Notes under the pieces: generated by a model | What the model was told of the DNA's origin: nothing | Databases searched by the model: none | What the model saw: the letters and a program-made list of their open reading frames with translations, nothing else | Shown: positions 1 through 6,085 of the stretch, piece after piece | Layout of the letters: each line of letters starts with the position of its first letter | How positions within the stretch are numbered: position 1 is the stretch's first letter | NCBI GenBank assembly: GCA_030149115.1 | Contig: JASBSE010000242.1 | Span: 1 to 6,178 of the forward strand | Length of the DNA: 6,178 nt | Direction of reading: 5' to 3' | Source: Winogradskyella sp. | GTDB taxonomy: Bacteria > Bacteroidota > Bacteroidia > Flavobacteriales > Flavobacteriaceae | Position numbers and translations under genes: made by a program

Positions 1-4
1 AGAT

Positions 5-988
5 ATGTCTGATACAATTGAAAAAGTAAAATGCTTAATAATAGGTTCTGGACCTGCGGGCTATACGGCTGCAATATATGCATCTAGAGCAAACATGGAA
101 CCGGTTTTATATCAAGGAGAGCAACCAGGAGGTCAATTAACGACTACTAATGATGTTGAAAACTTTCCAGGATATCCTGATGGTATAACAGGGCCTGAAA
201 TGATGATGCAATTACAAAAGCAAGCAGAGCGATTTGGTGCAGATGTGCGTCATGGATGGGTAACTAAAGTCGATTTTTCTGGAGATATACATAAAGTATG
301 GGTTAATGATGAAAAGGAAATCCATGCTAAAACAGTGATAATTTCAACAGGTGCTTCTGCAAAATATTTAGGATTACCTTCTGAACAAAAGTATTTACAG
401 CTAGGTGGCGGAGTTTCAGCCTGTGCAGTTTGTGATGGCTTCTTTTATCGAAACCAGGAAGTAGTGATTGTTGGAGCGGGAGACTCCGCTTGTGAAGAAG
501 CACACTACTTATCTAAACTTTGTAAAAAAGTAACAATGTTAGTGCGTCGTGATGAATTTAGAGCTTCTAAAATTATGGCGGAACGCGTGAAGAAAACTGA
601 AAATATAGAAATCTTATATAATACCGAAACAGAAGAGGTGTTAGGGGATGGACAAGTTGTAACTGGCGTTAGGGTTTTCAATAACCAAACCAACGAAAAG
701 CAAGATATACCAGCAACAGGATTCTTTGTAGCTATTGGTCATAAGCCAAACACAGATATTTTTAAAGGTCAGATAGACTTAGACGAAACAGGTTATATTA
801 TTAATGCGAAACCAGGAACAAGTAAAACCAATATAGAAGGTGTTTTTGTGAGTGGTGATGCTGCAGACCATGTTTACAGACAGGCTATTACAGCGGCTGG
901 TACAGGTTGTATGGCTGCGTTAGATGCTGAACGTTATTTAGCTGCTAAAGAGGCTGATTTTGAAGTAGCAACTTCTACTTATAATTAA
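5..988 (+). CDS. trxB: Thioredoxin reductase (NADPH), FAD-dependent
   Basis: This cytosolic flavoenzyme passes electrons from NADPH through FAD and a redox-active disulfide to thioredoxin, which keeps cytoplasmic thiols reduced. The 327-residue product has the usual length and domain order. The N-terminal FAD-binding motif GSGPAG is at residues 14-19. The inserted NADPH domain carries the active-site CAVC (C140 and C143) followed by DG, then a second dinucleotide-binding motif GAGDSA at 157-162. VRRDEFR (180-186) matches the HRRxxxR segment that reads the NADPH 2'-phosphate, with Val in place of His. The C-terminal FAD motif GVFVSGDAADHVYRQAITAA spans 279-298. Only four bases precede the ATG in the window, so its promoter and any upstream partner are not visible. 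A strong intrinsic terminator follows 21 bases after the stop codon, so it is probably transcribed separately from the envelope genes downstream. The family assignment is secure. Confidence 0.97.
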   Translation: MSDTIEKVKCLIIGSGPAGYTAAIYASRANMEPVLYQGEQPGGQLTTTNDVENFPGYPDGITGPEMMMQLQKQAERFGADVRHGWVTKVDFSGDIHKVWVNDEKEIHAKTVIISTGASAKYLGLPSEQKYLQLGGGVSACAVCDGFFYRNQEVVIVGAGDSACEEAHYLSKLCKKVTMLVRRDEFRASKIMAERVKKTENIEILYNTETEEVLGDGQVVTGVRVFNNQTNEKQDIPATGFFVAIGHKPNTDIFKGQIDLDETGYIINAKPGTSKTNIEGVFVSGDAADHVYRQAITAAGTGCMAALDAERYLAAKEADFEVATSTYN

Positions 989-1009
989 CAACTCATTTAA
1001 TATACATAG

Positions 1010-1041
1010 AAAAGCCGAAGTCATTGACTTCGGCTTTTTTT
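1010..1041 (+). terminator. Intrinsic terminator of trxB
   Basis: AAAGCCGAAGT (1011-1021) pairs perfectly with ACTTCGGCTTT (1027-1037) around a five-base loop, and a run of T (1035-1040) follows. A1010 and T1038 can extend the stem. It lies 21 bases after the trxB stop codon and should separate trxB from the YceI/porin transcript. Confidence 0.93.
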
Positions 1042-1136
1042 ATACTCTAATTTAAATATAGTAGGGTATGATTTTTATCATAAAATACTTTGAAGTTTAT
1101 TAAAACCTTTGTGAAACATTAAAAACCAAAAAAACT
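1042..1136 (+). promoter_or_regulatory. Probable promoter/leader of the YceI-porin genes, with an inverted repeat
   Basis: This 95-base AT-rich gap between the trxB terminator and the first YceI gene should hold that gene's promoter. It contains an inverted repeat, TATGAT (1067-1072), TTTT, ATCATA (1077-1082), which could be an operator half-site pair. Two TTTG sequences follow (1089-1092 and 1108-1111). The second sits in AACCTTTG (1104-1111), a 7/8 match to the Bacteroidota -7 element TAnnTTTG, but no TTG lies at the usual 17-23 base spacing upstream. The exact promoter is therefore not settled. The leader just before the ATG is A-rich with no Shine-Dalgarno, as is normal in the phylum. Confidence 0.35.
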
Positions 1137-1730
1137 ATGAACTTTATAATTAAACCGTCGGTATTTTACATTACAACCCTATTTGTTGGTCTGTTTTTCT
1201 TTCAAACAGCAACTGCACAAACATATAAGTTAAACAATAGCGCTTCAGAATTAAAAGTAAAAGGAACATCTTCATTACATGATTGGGAGTTAAACACAGA
1301 AGAACAGTCAGGAGAAGCAGAAGTTGAAAATTCAGATGACTTAGTAATTAAAACTCTTAGTTTCTCTGTAAAAGCTAAGAGTCTTAAAAGTGGCAAATCT
1401 GGAATGGATAAAAACACCTATAAGGCACTTAAAACAGATAAACATAAAACAATAGACTTTAATCTCTCATCTGTTAGCCAAGTTGAAAAAGTTTCAGAAA
1501 ATCATTTCAAGACTACAGTAAAAGGTGATTTGACAATATCTGGAGTTAAGAAGTCTATTTCGCTTACACTGAATATAAAATTAGAAGGGTCAAAGTTGTT
1601 AATAGAGGGAGAAAAATCTCTAAAAATGACAGACTATGGGGTTAAACCTCCAAAGGCATTATTAGGAACAATAAAAACAGGAAATGCTATAACAATAGTT
1701 TTTAAATCTGTTTACAATAAACAATCATAA
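1137..1730 (+). CDS. Secreted YceI-family lipocalin-like protein
   Basis: YceI proteins are exported eight-stranded antiparallel beta-barrels with a lipocalin-like hydrophobic pocket. A Thermus member binds a polyisoprenoid; the role of most members is unknown. The 197-residue product starts with a signal peptide (hydrophobic core about residues 8-22) with likely cleavage TATA|QT after A27, giving a periplasmic protein of about 170 residues, the usual size. Family marks include GTSSLHDWE (43-51), typical of Bacteroidota YceI, KSGKSGMDKNTYKALK (84-99), the strand TVKGDLTISGVKK (127-139), and the closing DYG..PPKALLGTIKTG (166-182). The porin gene begins 25 bases after the stop with no terminator between, so the two are probably one transcript, suggesting a joint envelope job. 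A diverged second YceI-like protein lies beyond the porin. The ligand cannot be read from the sequence. The family call is firm; the function is not. Confidence 0.92.
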   Translation: MNFIIKPSVFYITTLFVGLFFFQTATAQTYKLNNSASELKVKGTSSLHDWELNTEEQSGEAEVENSDDLVIKTLSFSVKAKSLKSGKSGMDKNTYKALKTDKHKTIDFNLSSVSQVEKVSENHFKTTVKGDLTISGVKKSISLTLNIKLEGSKLLIEGEKSLKMTDYGVKPPKALLGTIKTGNAITIVFKSVYNKQS

Positions 1731-1755
1731 AAATTAACTAAAAAAAATAGTAACC

Positions 1756-3093
1756 ATGAAATCAATTTTAAAATATGCAAGTTTTATTCTTGCGATCACA
1801 TTTGCAAGTGCTCTATTTGCACAAGAGAAAAGTAAAAGAGACTTAGATAATTACAGACAACCTGACAAAAGAGGTATTAATGTTTTTGAATCACCAAAAG
1901 ATACGGTTTCTACTTTTGAGGATATAAGGGTAAGAATAGGTGGGTCATCAACATTGCAATTCCAAGCTTTGGATCATGAAAATGGTGTAGACCAAGCTTT
2001 AATTGATGGAGGAACCGTACAACCTTTACAAGAAATAGGAAGTAACTTTAATCTAGCTACAGCAAACCTTGATTTAGATGTAACTTTAGCTAAAGGTGTG
2101 AGAATGCATTTGAGAACCTATTTATCTTCTCGTCACCACCCAGAACCTTATGTAAAAGGAGGGTATTTCCAAATAGACAATTTAGACTTTATTTCTCCAG
2201 GTCTATTGGAAAACGTAATGAAATATACCACTATTAAAGTAGGGCATATGGAAAATAATTATGGTGATGCTCACTTTAGAAGAACTGATAATGCGCAAGC
2301 AATTTACAACCCATTTGTAGGAAACTTAATTATGGATTCTTTTACCACTGAAGTGGGTGCTGAGATTTATTACCAACGTGATGGTTTTCTTGGTATGATT
2401 GGTTTTTCTAATGGAAAATTGAATCAAGATGTTGAAGTAAATAATGGTAGCAATACTGGAGGAGCAGCTTTTATAGCTAAATTAGGTTACGATAAACAAC
2501 TTAGTGATGATTTACGTCTTAGATTAACAGGGTCTTTGTACAACACAGGTTATGCTCCTAACGTTTATTTATATACTGCTGATAGATCAGGATCTAGATA
2601 TTACTCAGTTATGACAACTCCTATGTACTATGACTGGAGAACACAGTCTATGCAAAACACCACAGCTTCAAATACATTTAGAACAGGACGATTTGACCCA
2701 GGATTTAGTAATAGAATTACTGCTATAATGTTTAATCCATTTGTTAAGTATGGTGGATTAGAGTTCTTTGGAACATTAGAATTCGCTAATGGTGGAGCTT
2801 CAACTGAAGCAGATGACCGTAGCACAACTCAGTTAGCAGGTGAAGTAATCTATCGTTTTGGTAGTACTGAAAATTTCTATATAGGTGGTCGTTACAATAC
2901 AGTTAGCTCAGAACAATCATTTGGTGATGTTGATATTGATAGAGTACAGCTATCTGCAGGTTATTTCTTGACAAAAAATATATTAGCTAAAGTTGAGTAT
3001 GTGTCTCAAAGTTATGATGGCTATGCTGAAGATAACGTTCTTTATGATGGTAAATTTAATGGCTTAATGGCAGAAGCTGTTATAAGTTTTTAA
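1756..3093 (+). CDS. Outer-membrane beta-barrel protein, porin-like
   Basis: This 445-residue protein has a short signal peptide with likely cleavage LFA|QE after A22. Its body is rich in alternating polar/aromatic strands and glycine/asparagine turns, and it ends in ...AEAVISF. A terminal aromatic residue is the usual signal for outer-membrane barrel assembly. Strand-like segments include the stretches at about 57-73 (VRIGGSSTLQFQA), 104-125 (long extended strand pair containing NLDLDVTLAKGVRMHLRTY), 162-168 (KVGHMEN), 200-220, 335-345, 373-380 (FYIGGRYN) and the last strand. The motif GHMENNYGDAHFRR (about 164-177), followed by NPFVGN, resembles the segment after the first strands in phosphate-selective (OprO/P-type) porins, but I cannot assign a substrate. 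No plug or TonB-box is visible, so passive diffusion is likelier than TonB-dependent uptake. It probably shares a transcript with the YceI gene 25 bases upstream and ends at the terminator at 3108-3144. Porin-type barrel: confident. Substrate: unknown. Confidence 0.82.
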   Translation: MKSILKYASFILAITFASALFAQEKSKRDLDNYRQPDKRGINVFESPKDTVSTFEDIRVRIGGSSTLQFQALDHENGVDQALIDGGTVQPLQEIGSNFNLATANLDLDVTLAKGVRMHLRTYLSSRHHPEPYVKGGYFQIDNLDFISPGLLENVMKYTTIKVGHMENNYGDAHFRRTDNAQAIYNPFVGNLIMDSFTTEVGAEIYYQRDGFLGMIGFSNGKLNQDVEVNNGSNTGGAAFIAKLGYDKQLSDDLRLRLTGSLYNTGYAPNVYLYTADRSGSRYYSVMTTPMYYDWRTQSMQNTTASNTFRTGRFDPGFSNRITAIMFNPFVKYGGLEFFGTLEFANGGASTEADDRSTTQLAGEVIYRFGSTENFYIGGRYNTVSSEQSFGDVDIDRVQLSAGYFLTKNILAKVEYVSQSYDGYAEDNVLYDGKFNGLMAEAVISF

Positions 3094-3107
3094 AATTAAT
3101 TAACTTT

Positions 3108-3144
3108 AGGCCTTTAGTCTGTACAGACTAAAGGCCTTATTTTT
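3108..3144 (+). terminator. Strong intrinsic terminator after the porin, abutting the next gene
   Basis: AGGCCTTTAGTCT (3108-3120) and AGACTAAAGGCCT (3125-3137) form a perfect 13-bp stem around a GTAC loop, followed by the T-rich tail TATTTT (3138-3144). It begins 14 bases after the porin stop. The ATG of the next gene is at 3148, three bases after the tail, so the hairpin also occupies what would be that gene's leader. The 3' arm contains AAAGG (3130-3134), the only Shine-Dalgarno-like stretch near that ATG, which would be hidden when the hairpin folds. Confidence 0.93.
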
Positions 3145-3147
3145 AAA

Positions 3148-3747
3148 ATGATGATTAGAACAATTTCATTAGTCGTTTTATTTTTTTTAAACTCAATATT
3201 TACCGTGTTTATTGAAAATGATGAGGCGTTTAAAGAGGCTACCATAAATTTTTCTTCTGATAGTTATTTGAAAATCAATGGCAAAACAAATGTAAATACC
3301 TTTGGGTGTGCATTTAATATTGATGCGTTTTCAGATGCAATTAAGGTAAACTTTAAAGAGTATGATAGCTCAGTTAAGTTTAGTAATACAACATTAAGAC
3401 TTTCTAATATAGAGTTTGATTGTGGTGGAAAAGCTATAAACAAAGACTTTAACAAACTACTTAATTCAGAAGAACATCCGGAAATAGTTTTGAATTTAAA
3501 AGAGATTTCAAAAACTGAAGAAGATATAAATTCTACCATAGCAACCGTAGAAATTATAATTTGTAAAATCTCTAAAACTTATAAAATTCCAGTTTCTGTA
3601 GACAGTAAAAATGGATTGTATGTAAGTGGATTATTACCTATAAATATTAATGATTTTAACCTAAAGGCCCCAAAAAAAATGTTAGGAATGGTAAAAGTCT
3701 CTCCAAAAATAGAAATAGAATTCTCTCTTAAGATAAACGAAGTTTAA
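3148..3747 (+). CDS. Diverged YceI-like secreted protein
   Basis: I assign this 199-residue protein to the YceI fold by reading it beside the upstream YceI protein. SYLKINGKTNVNTFGCAFN (39-57) matches the SELKVKG..SLHDWELN region. NKDFNKLLNSEEHPEIVLNL (98-117) matches the NTYKALKTDKHKTIDFNL region. The ending DFNLKAPKKMLGMVKVSP (169-186) matches DYGVKPPKALLGTIKTG. The SLHDW signature is lost and three cysteines are present (C54, C92, C139); the upstream protein has none. The N-terminus is hydrophobic (about 5-21) like a signal peptide, but has no clear AxA site, so cleavage is uncertain. ATG codons at 3148 and 3151 are both possible starts. The start lies three bases after a strong terminator, leaving no room for a promoter in between, so expression needs read-through or a promoter upstream of the hairpin. 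The gene ends 10 bases from the convergent minus-strand gene. Family call moderate; function unknown. Confidence 0.78.
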   Translation: MMIRTISLVVLFFLNSIFTVFIENDEAFKEATINFSSDSYLKINGKTNVNTFGCAFNIDAFSDAIKVNFKEYDSSVKFSNTTLRLSNIEFDCGGKAINKDFNKLLNSEEHPEIVLNLKEISKTEEDINSTIATVEIIICKISKTYKIPVSVDSKNGLYVSGLLPININDFNLKAPKKMLGMVKVSPKIEIEFSLKINEV

Positions 3748-3757
3748 ACATAAAAAA

Positions 3758-4588
3758 CTAACGCTTCTTCTTTTGAAGTTTAGCAGTGTCCTCAAACTTT
3801 GCAATGGTGATTGCAGGACTTCCAAAAAGATAAATTTCAGTATCCCCTGATGCAGTAATAGTAATATTATCCATGGTACTAATTGTTAAATCACTATTGC
3901 CTTCTAATGTGGCATCTACAGTTTTAACATCGAACTTAGGACTATTAAAATTTGTAGAGTTATCTAATCTAATTACGGAACTATTTGCAGCACCTTCAAT
4001 TACAGTATCTGATCGTTGATACAAATCAAAATCTGCAACTTTACTATTAATTAATGCATCTAATTTGCTATTATCGCTAAGCTCAATTTTTGTTGAATCT
4101 GCAGTAAGATTTAATCGAGTTTTAGATTTACCCGTACTCTTATAATCAAAATTGTTCGCTTTAATATTTAAGTATGCTCTAGAATTGTCACTAGTTATTA
4201 AACTAGCATTGTCAAGTTCCATAGAGGTTAAGGATCGTATCTCTCCGTCACCTTTTATTTCTATATTTTTAAGTGCATCTCCGTAATTTACGGTAATATT
4301 AAGTTGCTTTTTAGAAGTAATTCGCATTGTTTCGGCAAACGATAAAACTCCATCAACAACATCAAACTGTATAACGTCGTGTAAATTGTCATCTGTTTCT
4401 ACGTTTACTGATGGTTTACTGTTGTAAACTATTTCTATAGAAAAATCACCATCAACAACTATAGTATGAAAGTCGTCAATATAGGTTTGCTTTATGGTAA
4501 CATTTCTATCACCTTTAATTTTCTCTTGGGCATTAATTGTAGGTGTTGCAGCCAACATTAAGACCAGAATAAGTAAAACTTTTTTCAT
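3758..4588 (-). CDS. Secreted DUF2807 (head-GIN domain) protein, degenerate repeat form
   Basis: DUF2807 proteins (Pfam 'putative auto-transporter adhesin, head GIN domain') are exported, repeat-rich beta proteins common in Bacteroidota; their role is not established. I start the 276-residue product at the ATG at 4586-4588, which opens a clean signal peptide (MKKVLLILVLMLAATPTINA|Q). An upstream in-frame start at 4637-4639 is a GTG that would bury this signal behind 17 residues. Residues 40-115 match the neighbouring DUF2807 lipoprotein (F..I.V, then V.VE.D.NLH..I, V..G.L, SKK.L.I.V). The rest is a ladder of short strands with serines about every 19 residues (S136, S155, S174, S193, S211, S232), consistent with beta-helix turns, but the usual TSGSD motif is missing. 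A basic tail KKKR ends the protein. It has its own -7 element upstream and is 183 bases from the paralogue, so it may be transcribed separately. It is convergent with the second YceI-like gene. Confidence 0.85.
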   Translation of the reverse strand: MKKVLLILVLMLAATPTINAQEKIKGDRNVTIKQTYIDDFHTIVVDGDFSIEIVYNSKPSVNVETDDNLHDVIQFDVVDGVLSFAETMRITSKKQLNITVNYGDALKNIEIKGDGEIRSLTSMELDNASLITSDNSRAYLNIKANNFDYKSTGKSKTRLNLTADSTKIELSDNSKLDALINSKVADFDLYQRSDTVIEGAANSSVIRLDNSTNFNSPKFDVKTVDATLEGNSDLTISTMDNITITASGDTEIYLFGSPAITIAKFEDTAKLQKKKR

Positions 4589-4655
4589 TTTTAATCTTTG
4601 TTTCGCTATTGATAAGACACGATTCAGGGAAAATGTCACTTTCTTAGCTGTTAAA

Positions 4656-4681
4656 CAAAGATATACAAAAACCGCCCCAAA
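4656..4681 (-). promoter_or_regulatory. Candidate Bacteroidota-type promoter for the downstream DUF2807 gene
   Basis: On the minus strand, TATCTTTG (4663-4656) matches the -7 consensus TAnnTTTG exactly. TTTG at 4681-4678 could serve as the -33 element, but the spacing is 14 bases, shorter than the usual 17-23. A transcript starting near 4650 would give a leader of about 60 bases before the ATG at 4588, and only about a dozen bases before the upstream GTG. This supports the ATG as the real start. Confidence 0.5.
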
Positions 4682-4706
4682 CTCTATAAAGAATTTAAAA
4701 CGGTTT

Positions 4707-4718
4707 TCAATTAATTGA
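4707..4718. promoter_or_regulatory. 12-bp perfect palindrome, possible operator
   Basis: TCAATTAATTGA is a perfect 12-bp palindrome in the gap between the two DUF2807 genes, about 26 bases upstream of the candidate -33 TTTG. Palindromes of this length arise often by chance in AT-rich DNA, so the call is weak. No strong terminator is visible elsewhere in the 4640-4771 gap. Confidence 0.2.
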
Positions 4719-4771
4719 TTTTTAGTTATTTATATTGTTAAAATGCTTTTGTTGTAAGTGTGTAAATACTA

Positions 4772-5500
4772 TTAATTTGTTCTAACACTTCCAGCAGAAC
4801 TATCTGATTTTTCAACTTTTTCTGGGTTGCCAGAGTACCTAATATCTCCACCACTGGTTGCTCTAGCGGTAAGTTCTTTTGAAGTGTTTACCGAAATATC
4901 AGCTCCACTAGTGGCTTTTACTTTAGACGTTTCTGCTTTAAGGTCAGAGGCTTTAATATCACTTCCACTTGTCGCTTCTGCTATCAGTAATGTTGTAGAA
5001 CCGCTAAGTCTAATATCGCTACCACTTGTAGAATGACAATTTAGAGTTTCTGTTTTTACATCTAGTGTGATATCTGCTCCACTGGTGCAGTTAAGTTCTA
5101 AATCGTTAGCTGTAATTGTGTTTGTAGAATACACATCGCTTCCACTTGTGGCTTTAATTGCAGAAATGTCTGCAACGCTAAGATTGATTTTTTTTGATGC
5201 TGCTCTTCTAATATTTTTGGTAGTGTAAATACGAAGCGTTCCATTTTCAACTTCTGTCATAATGAGTTCGTGAAGGTTTTCATCGGCTTCAACACTTAAT
5301 GATACATCATTACTTTGTGTAATATATAGGTCTAAACCTTGACTCACTTTAATGGATTCAAAGTTATTAGAAATGGAACGTTGTTGAGAAACAACGTGTC
5401 TATTTCCATCTACTCCTGGTCCTAAATTCATTGAAAAATTACAGGACAGCATAGCAATACTTAAAATACTGGTAACTACTATTCTTACTAATGTGTTCAT
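4772..5500 (-). CDS. DUF2807 (head-GIN domain) lipoprotein with TSGxD repeats
   Basis: This 242-residue product begins with a lipoprotein signal ending SIAMLSC, with C20 as the lipidated residue; 'LSC' is a common lipobox ending in Bacteroidota. The residues after the Cys (NFSMNLGPG) lack the acidic stretch linked to surface export in this phylum, so an inner-facing outer-membrane location is the simplest guess. The N-terminal domain (about 46-115) contains FESIKVSQGLDLYI and VEADENLHELI, the conserved DUF2807 core shared with the paralogue downstream. Residues 118-219 carry six TSG(S/A/G)D motifs spaced 18-21 residues apart, expected of stacked beta-helix turns with polar corners. The tail after 225 is charged and serine-rich. 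The start ATG lies 41 bases after the DUF4440-like gene on the same strand, so the two are probably cotranscribed. Its leader carries a motif also found before that gene. Family call firm; adhesin role only a Pfam suggestion. Confidence 0.9.
   Translation of the reverse strand: MNTLVRIVVTSILSIAMLSCNFSMNLGPGVDGNRHVVSQQRSISNNFESIKVSQGLDLYITQSNDVSLSVEADENLHELIMTEVENGTLRIYTTKNIRRAASKKINLSVADISAIKATSGSDVYSTNTITANDLELNCTSGADITLDVKTETLNCHSTSGSDIRLSGSTTLLIAEATSGSDIKASDLKAETSKVKATSGADISVNTSKELTARATSGGDIRYSGNPEKVEKSDSSAGSVRTN
4844..5149 (-). repeat. Six TSGxD protein repeats within the DUF2807 lipoprotein
   Basis: Codons for TSGSD or TSGAD/TSGGD occur at 5135-5149, 5072-5086, 5015-5029, 4958-4972, 4898-4912 and 4844-4858, a spacing of 18-21 codons. 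The motifs are followed by short hydrophobic/polar strands (such as DVYS, DITL, DIRL, DIKA, DISV, DIRY). The DNA of the copies differs at several codon positions and the spacers are unrelated, so this is a structural protein repeat and not a recent tandem DNA duplication. Confidence 0.9.
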
Positions 5501-5513
5501 GATTTTTTTGATT

Positions 5514-5531
5514 TTATTTTGATTGATGATT
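5514..5531 (-). repeat. Leader motif copy before the DUF2807 lipoprotein
   Basis: On the minus strand this reads AATCATCAATCAAAATAA. Its first 15 bases (AATCATCAATCAAAA) recur exactly at 6086-6100, just before the DUF4440-like gene, and its last 14 (ATCAATCAAAATAA) recur exactly at 6119-6132. It lies 13 bases before the ATG at 5500. It may influence translation or RNA binding; the role is unknown. Confidence 0.6.
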
Positions 5532-5541
5532 TGTTGAAAAT

Positions 5542-6084
5542 TTAATTTTCAGATTTTTCTTTTGATGTATGATTATAGCTTATAACGCGTTTTAGTTTCC
5601 ATTCATTCTCCTCAATAATCCATAAATGTGAAAACAAAGCATAGTTGTCTGATTTTTCGTAAGTCATGTTTTCATTGGTAGAAAAGAAGTGTTTTCCATT
5701 TTGTAGTGCTCCGTATAGCTCACCGTTGTTGTACATAGGAAAAACTTCTAAGCTCTCCTCAACTAAAAACCGATAGACCTTTTCTGTGTTATTATCACCA
5801 CAGATCCCGTTTTTCATAATTGAAACGAATTCTTCTTTTGAATTTGTAACACCAGCTTTATCGTGATAAAACTCTAAGTCATCACATATTATTTTTTCAC
5901 TCTTTTCGATTTCACATTTATTAAATCCTAATTCGAATAAAACACTATCTTTTTCTTTAAGCGTTTTATAAAGGTCAGAGCTATGGTCTACTTGTGCTGT
6001 AGCAATACCAGAAACCAAAAGGAATCCGATACTGCTAAGCAAAAGAGATTTGATTGATTGATTTAATTTTGATTGGTTGTTCAT
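5542..6084 (-). CDS. Secreted DUF4440-like protein (NTF2-like fold)
   Basis: The 180-residue product has a signal peptide with hydrophobic core at about 14-28 and likely cleavage ATA|QV after A30, leaving a mature protein of about 150 residues, the normal size of an NTF2-like domain. The DUF4440 pattern is clear: LFELGFNKCEIEKSEKIICDDLEFYHDKAGVT (49-80) is the opening helix and first strand; FVSIMKNGIC (86-95) the next helix; SLEVFPMYNNGELYGALQNG (111-130) the central strands; and FSHLWIIEENEWKLKRVISYNH (151-172) the closing strands. The fold often hosts a small-ligand pocket or enzymatic site, but no known catalytic set is evident here. Three cysteines (C57, C67, C95) lie in the N-terminal half and could form a disulfide after export. 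It is the first visible gene of the minus-strand group, 41 bases ahead of the DUF2807 lipoprotein. The ATG at 6084 is favoured because it opens the signal peptide. Function unknown. Confidence 0.85.
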   Translation of the reverse strand: MNNQSKLNQSIKSLLLSSIGFLLVSGIATAQVDHSSDLYKTLKEKDSVLFELGFNKCEIEKSEKIICDDLEFYHDKAGVTNSKEEFVSIMKNGICGDNNTEKVYRFLVEESLEVFPMYNNGELYGALQNGKHFFSTNENMTYEKSDNYALFSHLWIIEENEWKLKRVISYNHTSKEKSEN

Positions 6085-6085
6085 T

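Noticed and set aside
505..693. Minus-strand open frame inside trxB
   Set aside because: It is antisense to a highly conserved enzyme gene, and its composition is explained by trxB codon usage.
1104..1111. AACCTTTG as a defined promoter of the YceI gene
   Set aside because: One mismatch at the first consensus T and no TTG at the usual upstream spacing. I report only a general regulatory region.
3264..3539. 91-codon minus-strand open frame inside the second YceI-like gene
   Set aside because: It lies wholly antisense to a gene with recognisable family motifs and shows no signal, domain or start context of its own.
3767..3778. CTTCTTTTGAAG as a shared terminator for the convergent genes
   Set aside because: The stem is only four base pairs with weak T-runs, and it lies inside the last codons of the minus-strand gene. 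I cannot support a terminator in the 10-base convergent gap.
4589..4639. N-terminal extension of the soluble DUF2807 gene to a start at 4639
   Set aside because: The start codon there is GTG, it would place 17 residues ahead of a textbook signal peptide, and it lies only about a dozen bases after the candidate transcription start.
4494..5036. Plus-strand open frames of 74 and 69 codons over the DUF2807 genes
   Set aside because: They run antisense to the DUF2807 genes. The second reads as the complement of the TSGxD repeats, which explains its repetitive LPLV composition.
4844..5149. Repeats considered as a CRISPR array or minisatellite
   Set aside because: The unit is only about 15 bases, varies in sequence, keeps the reading frame and encodes a structural motif.
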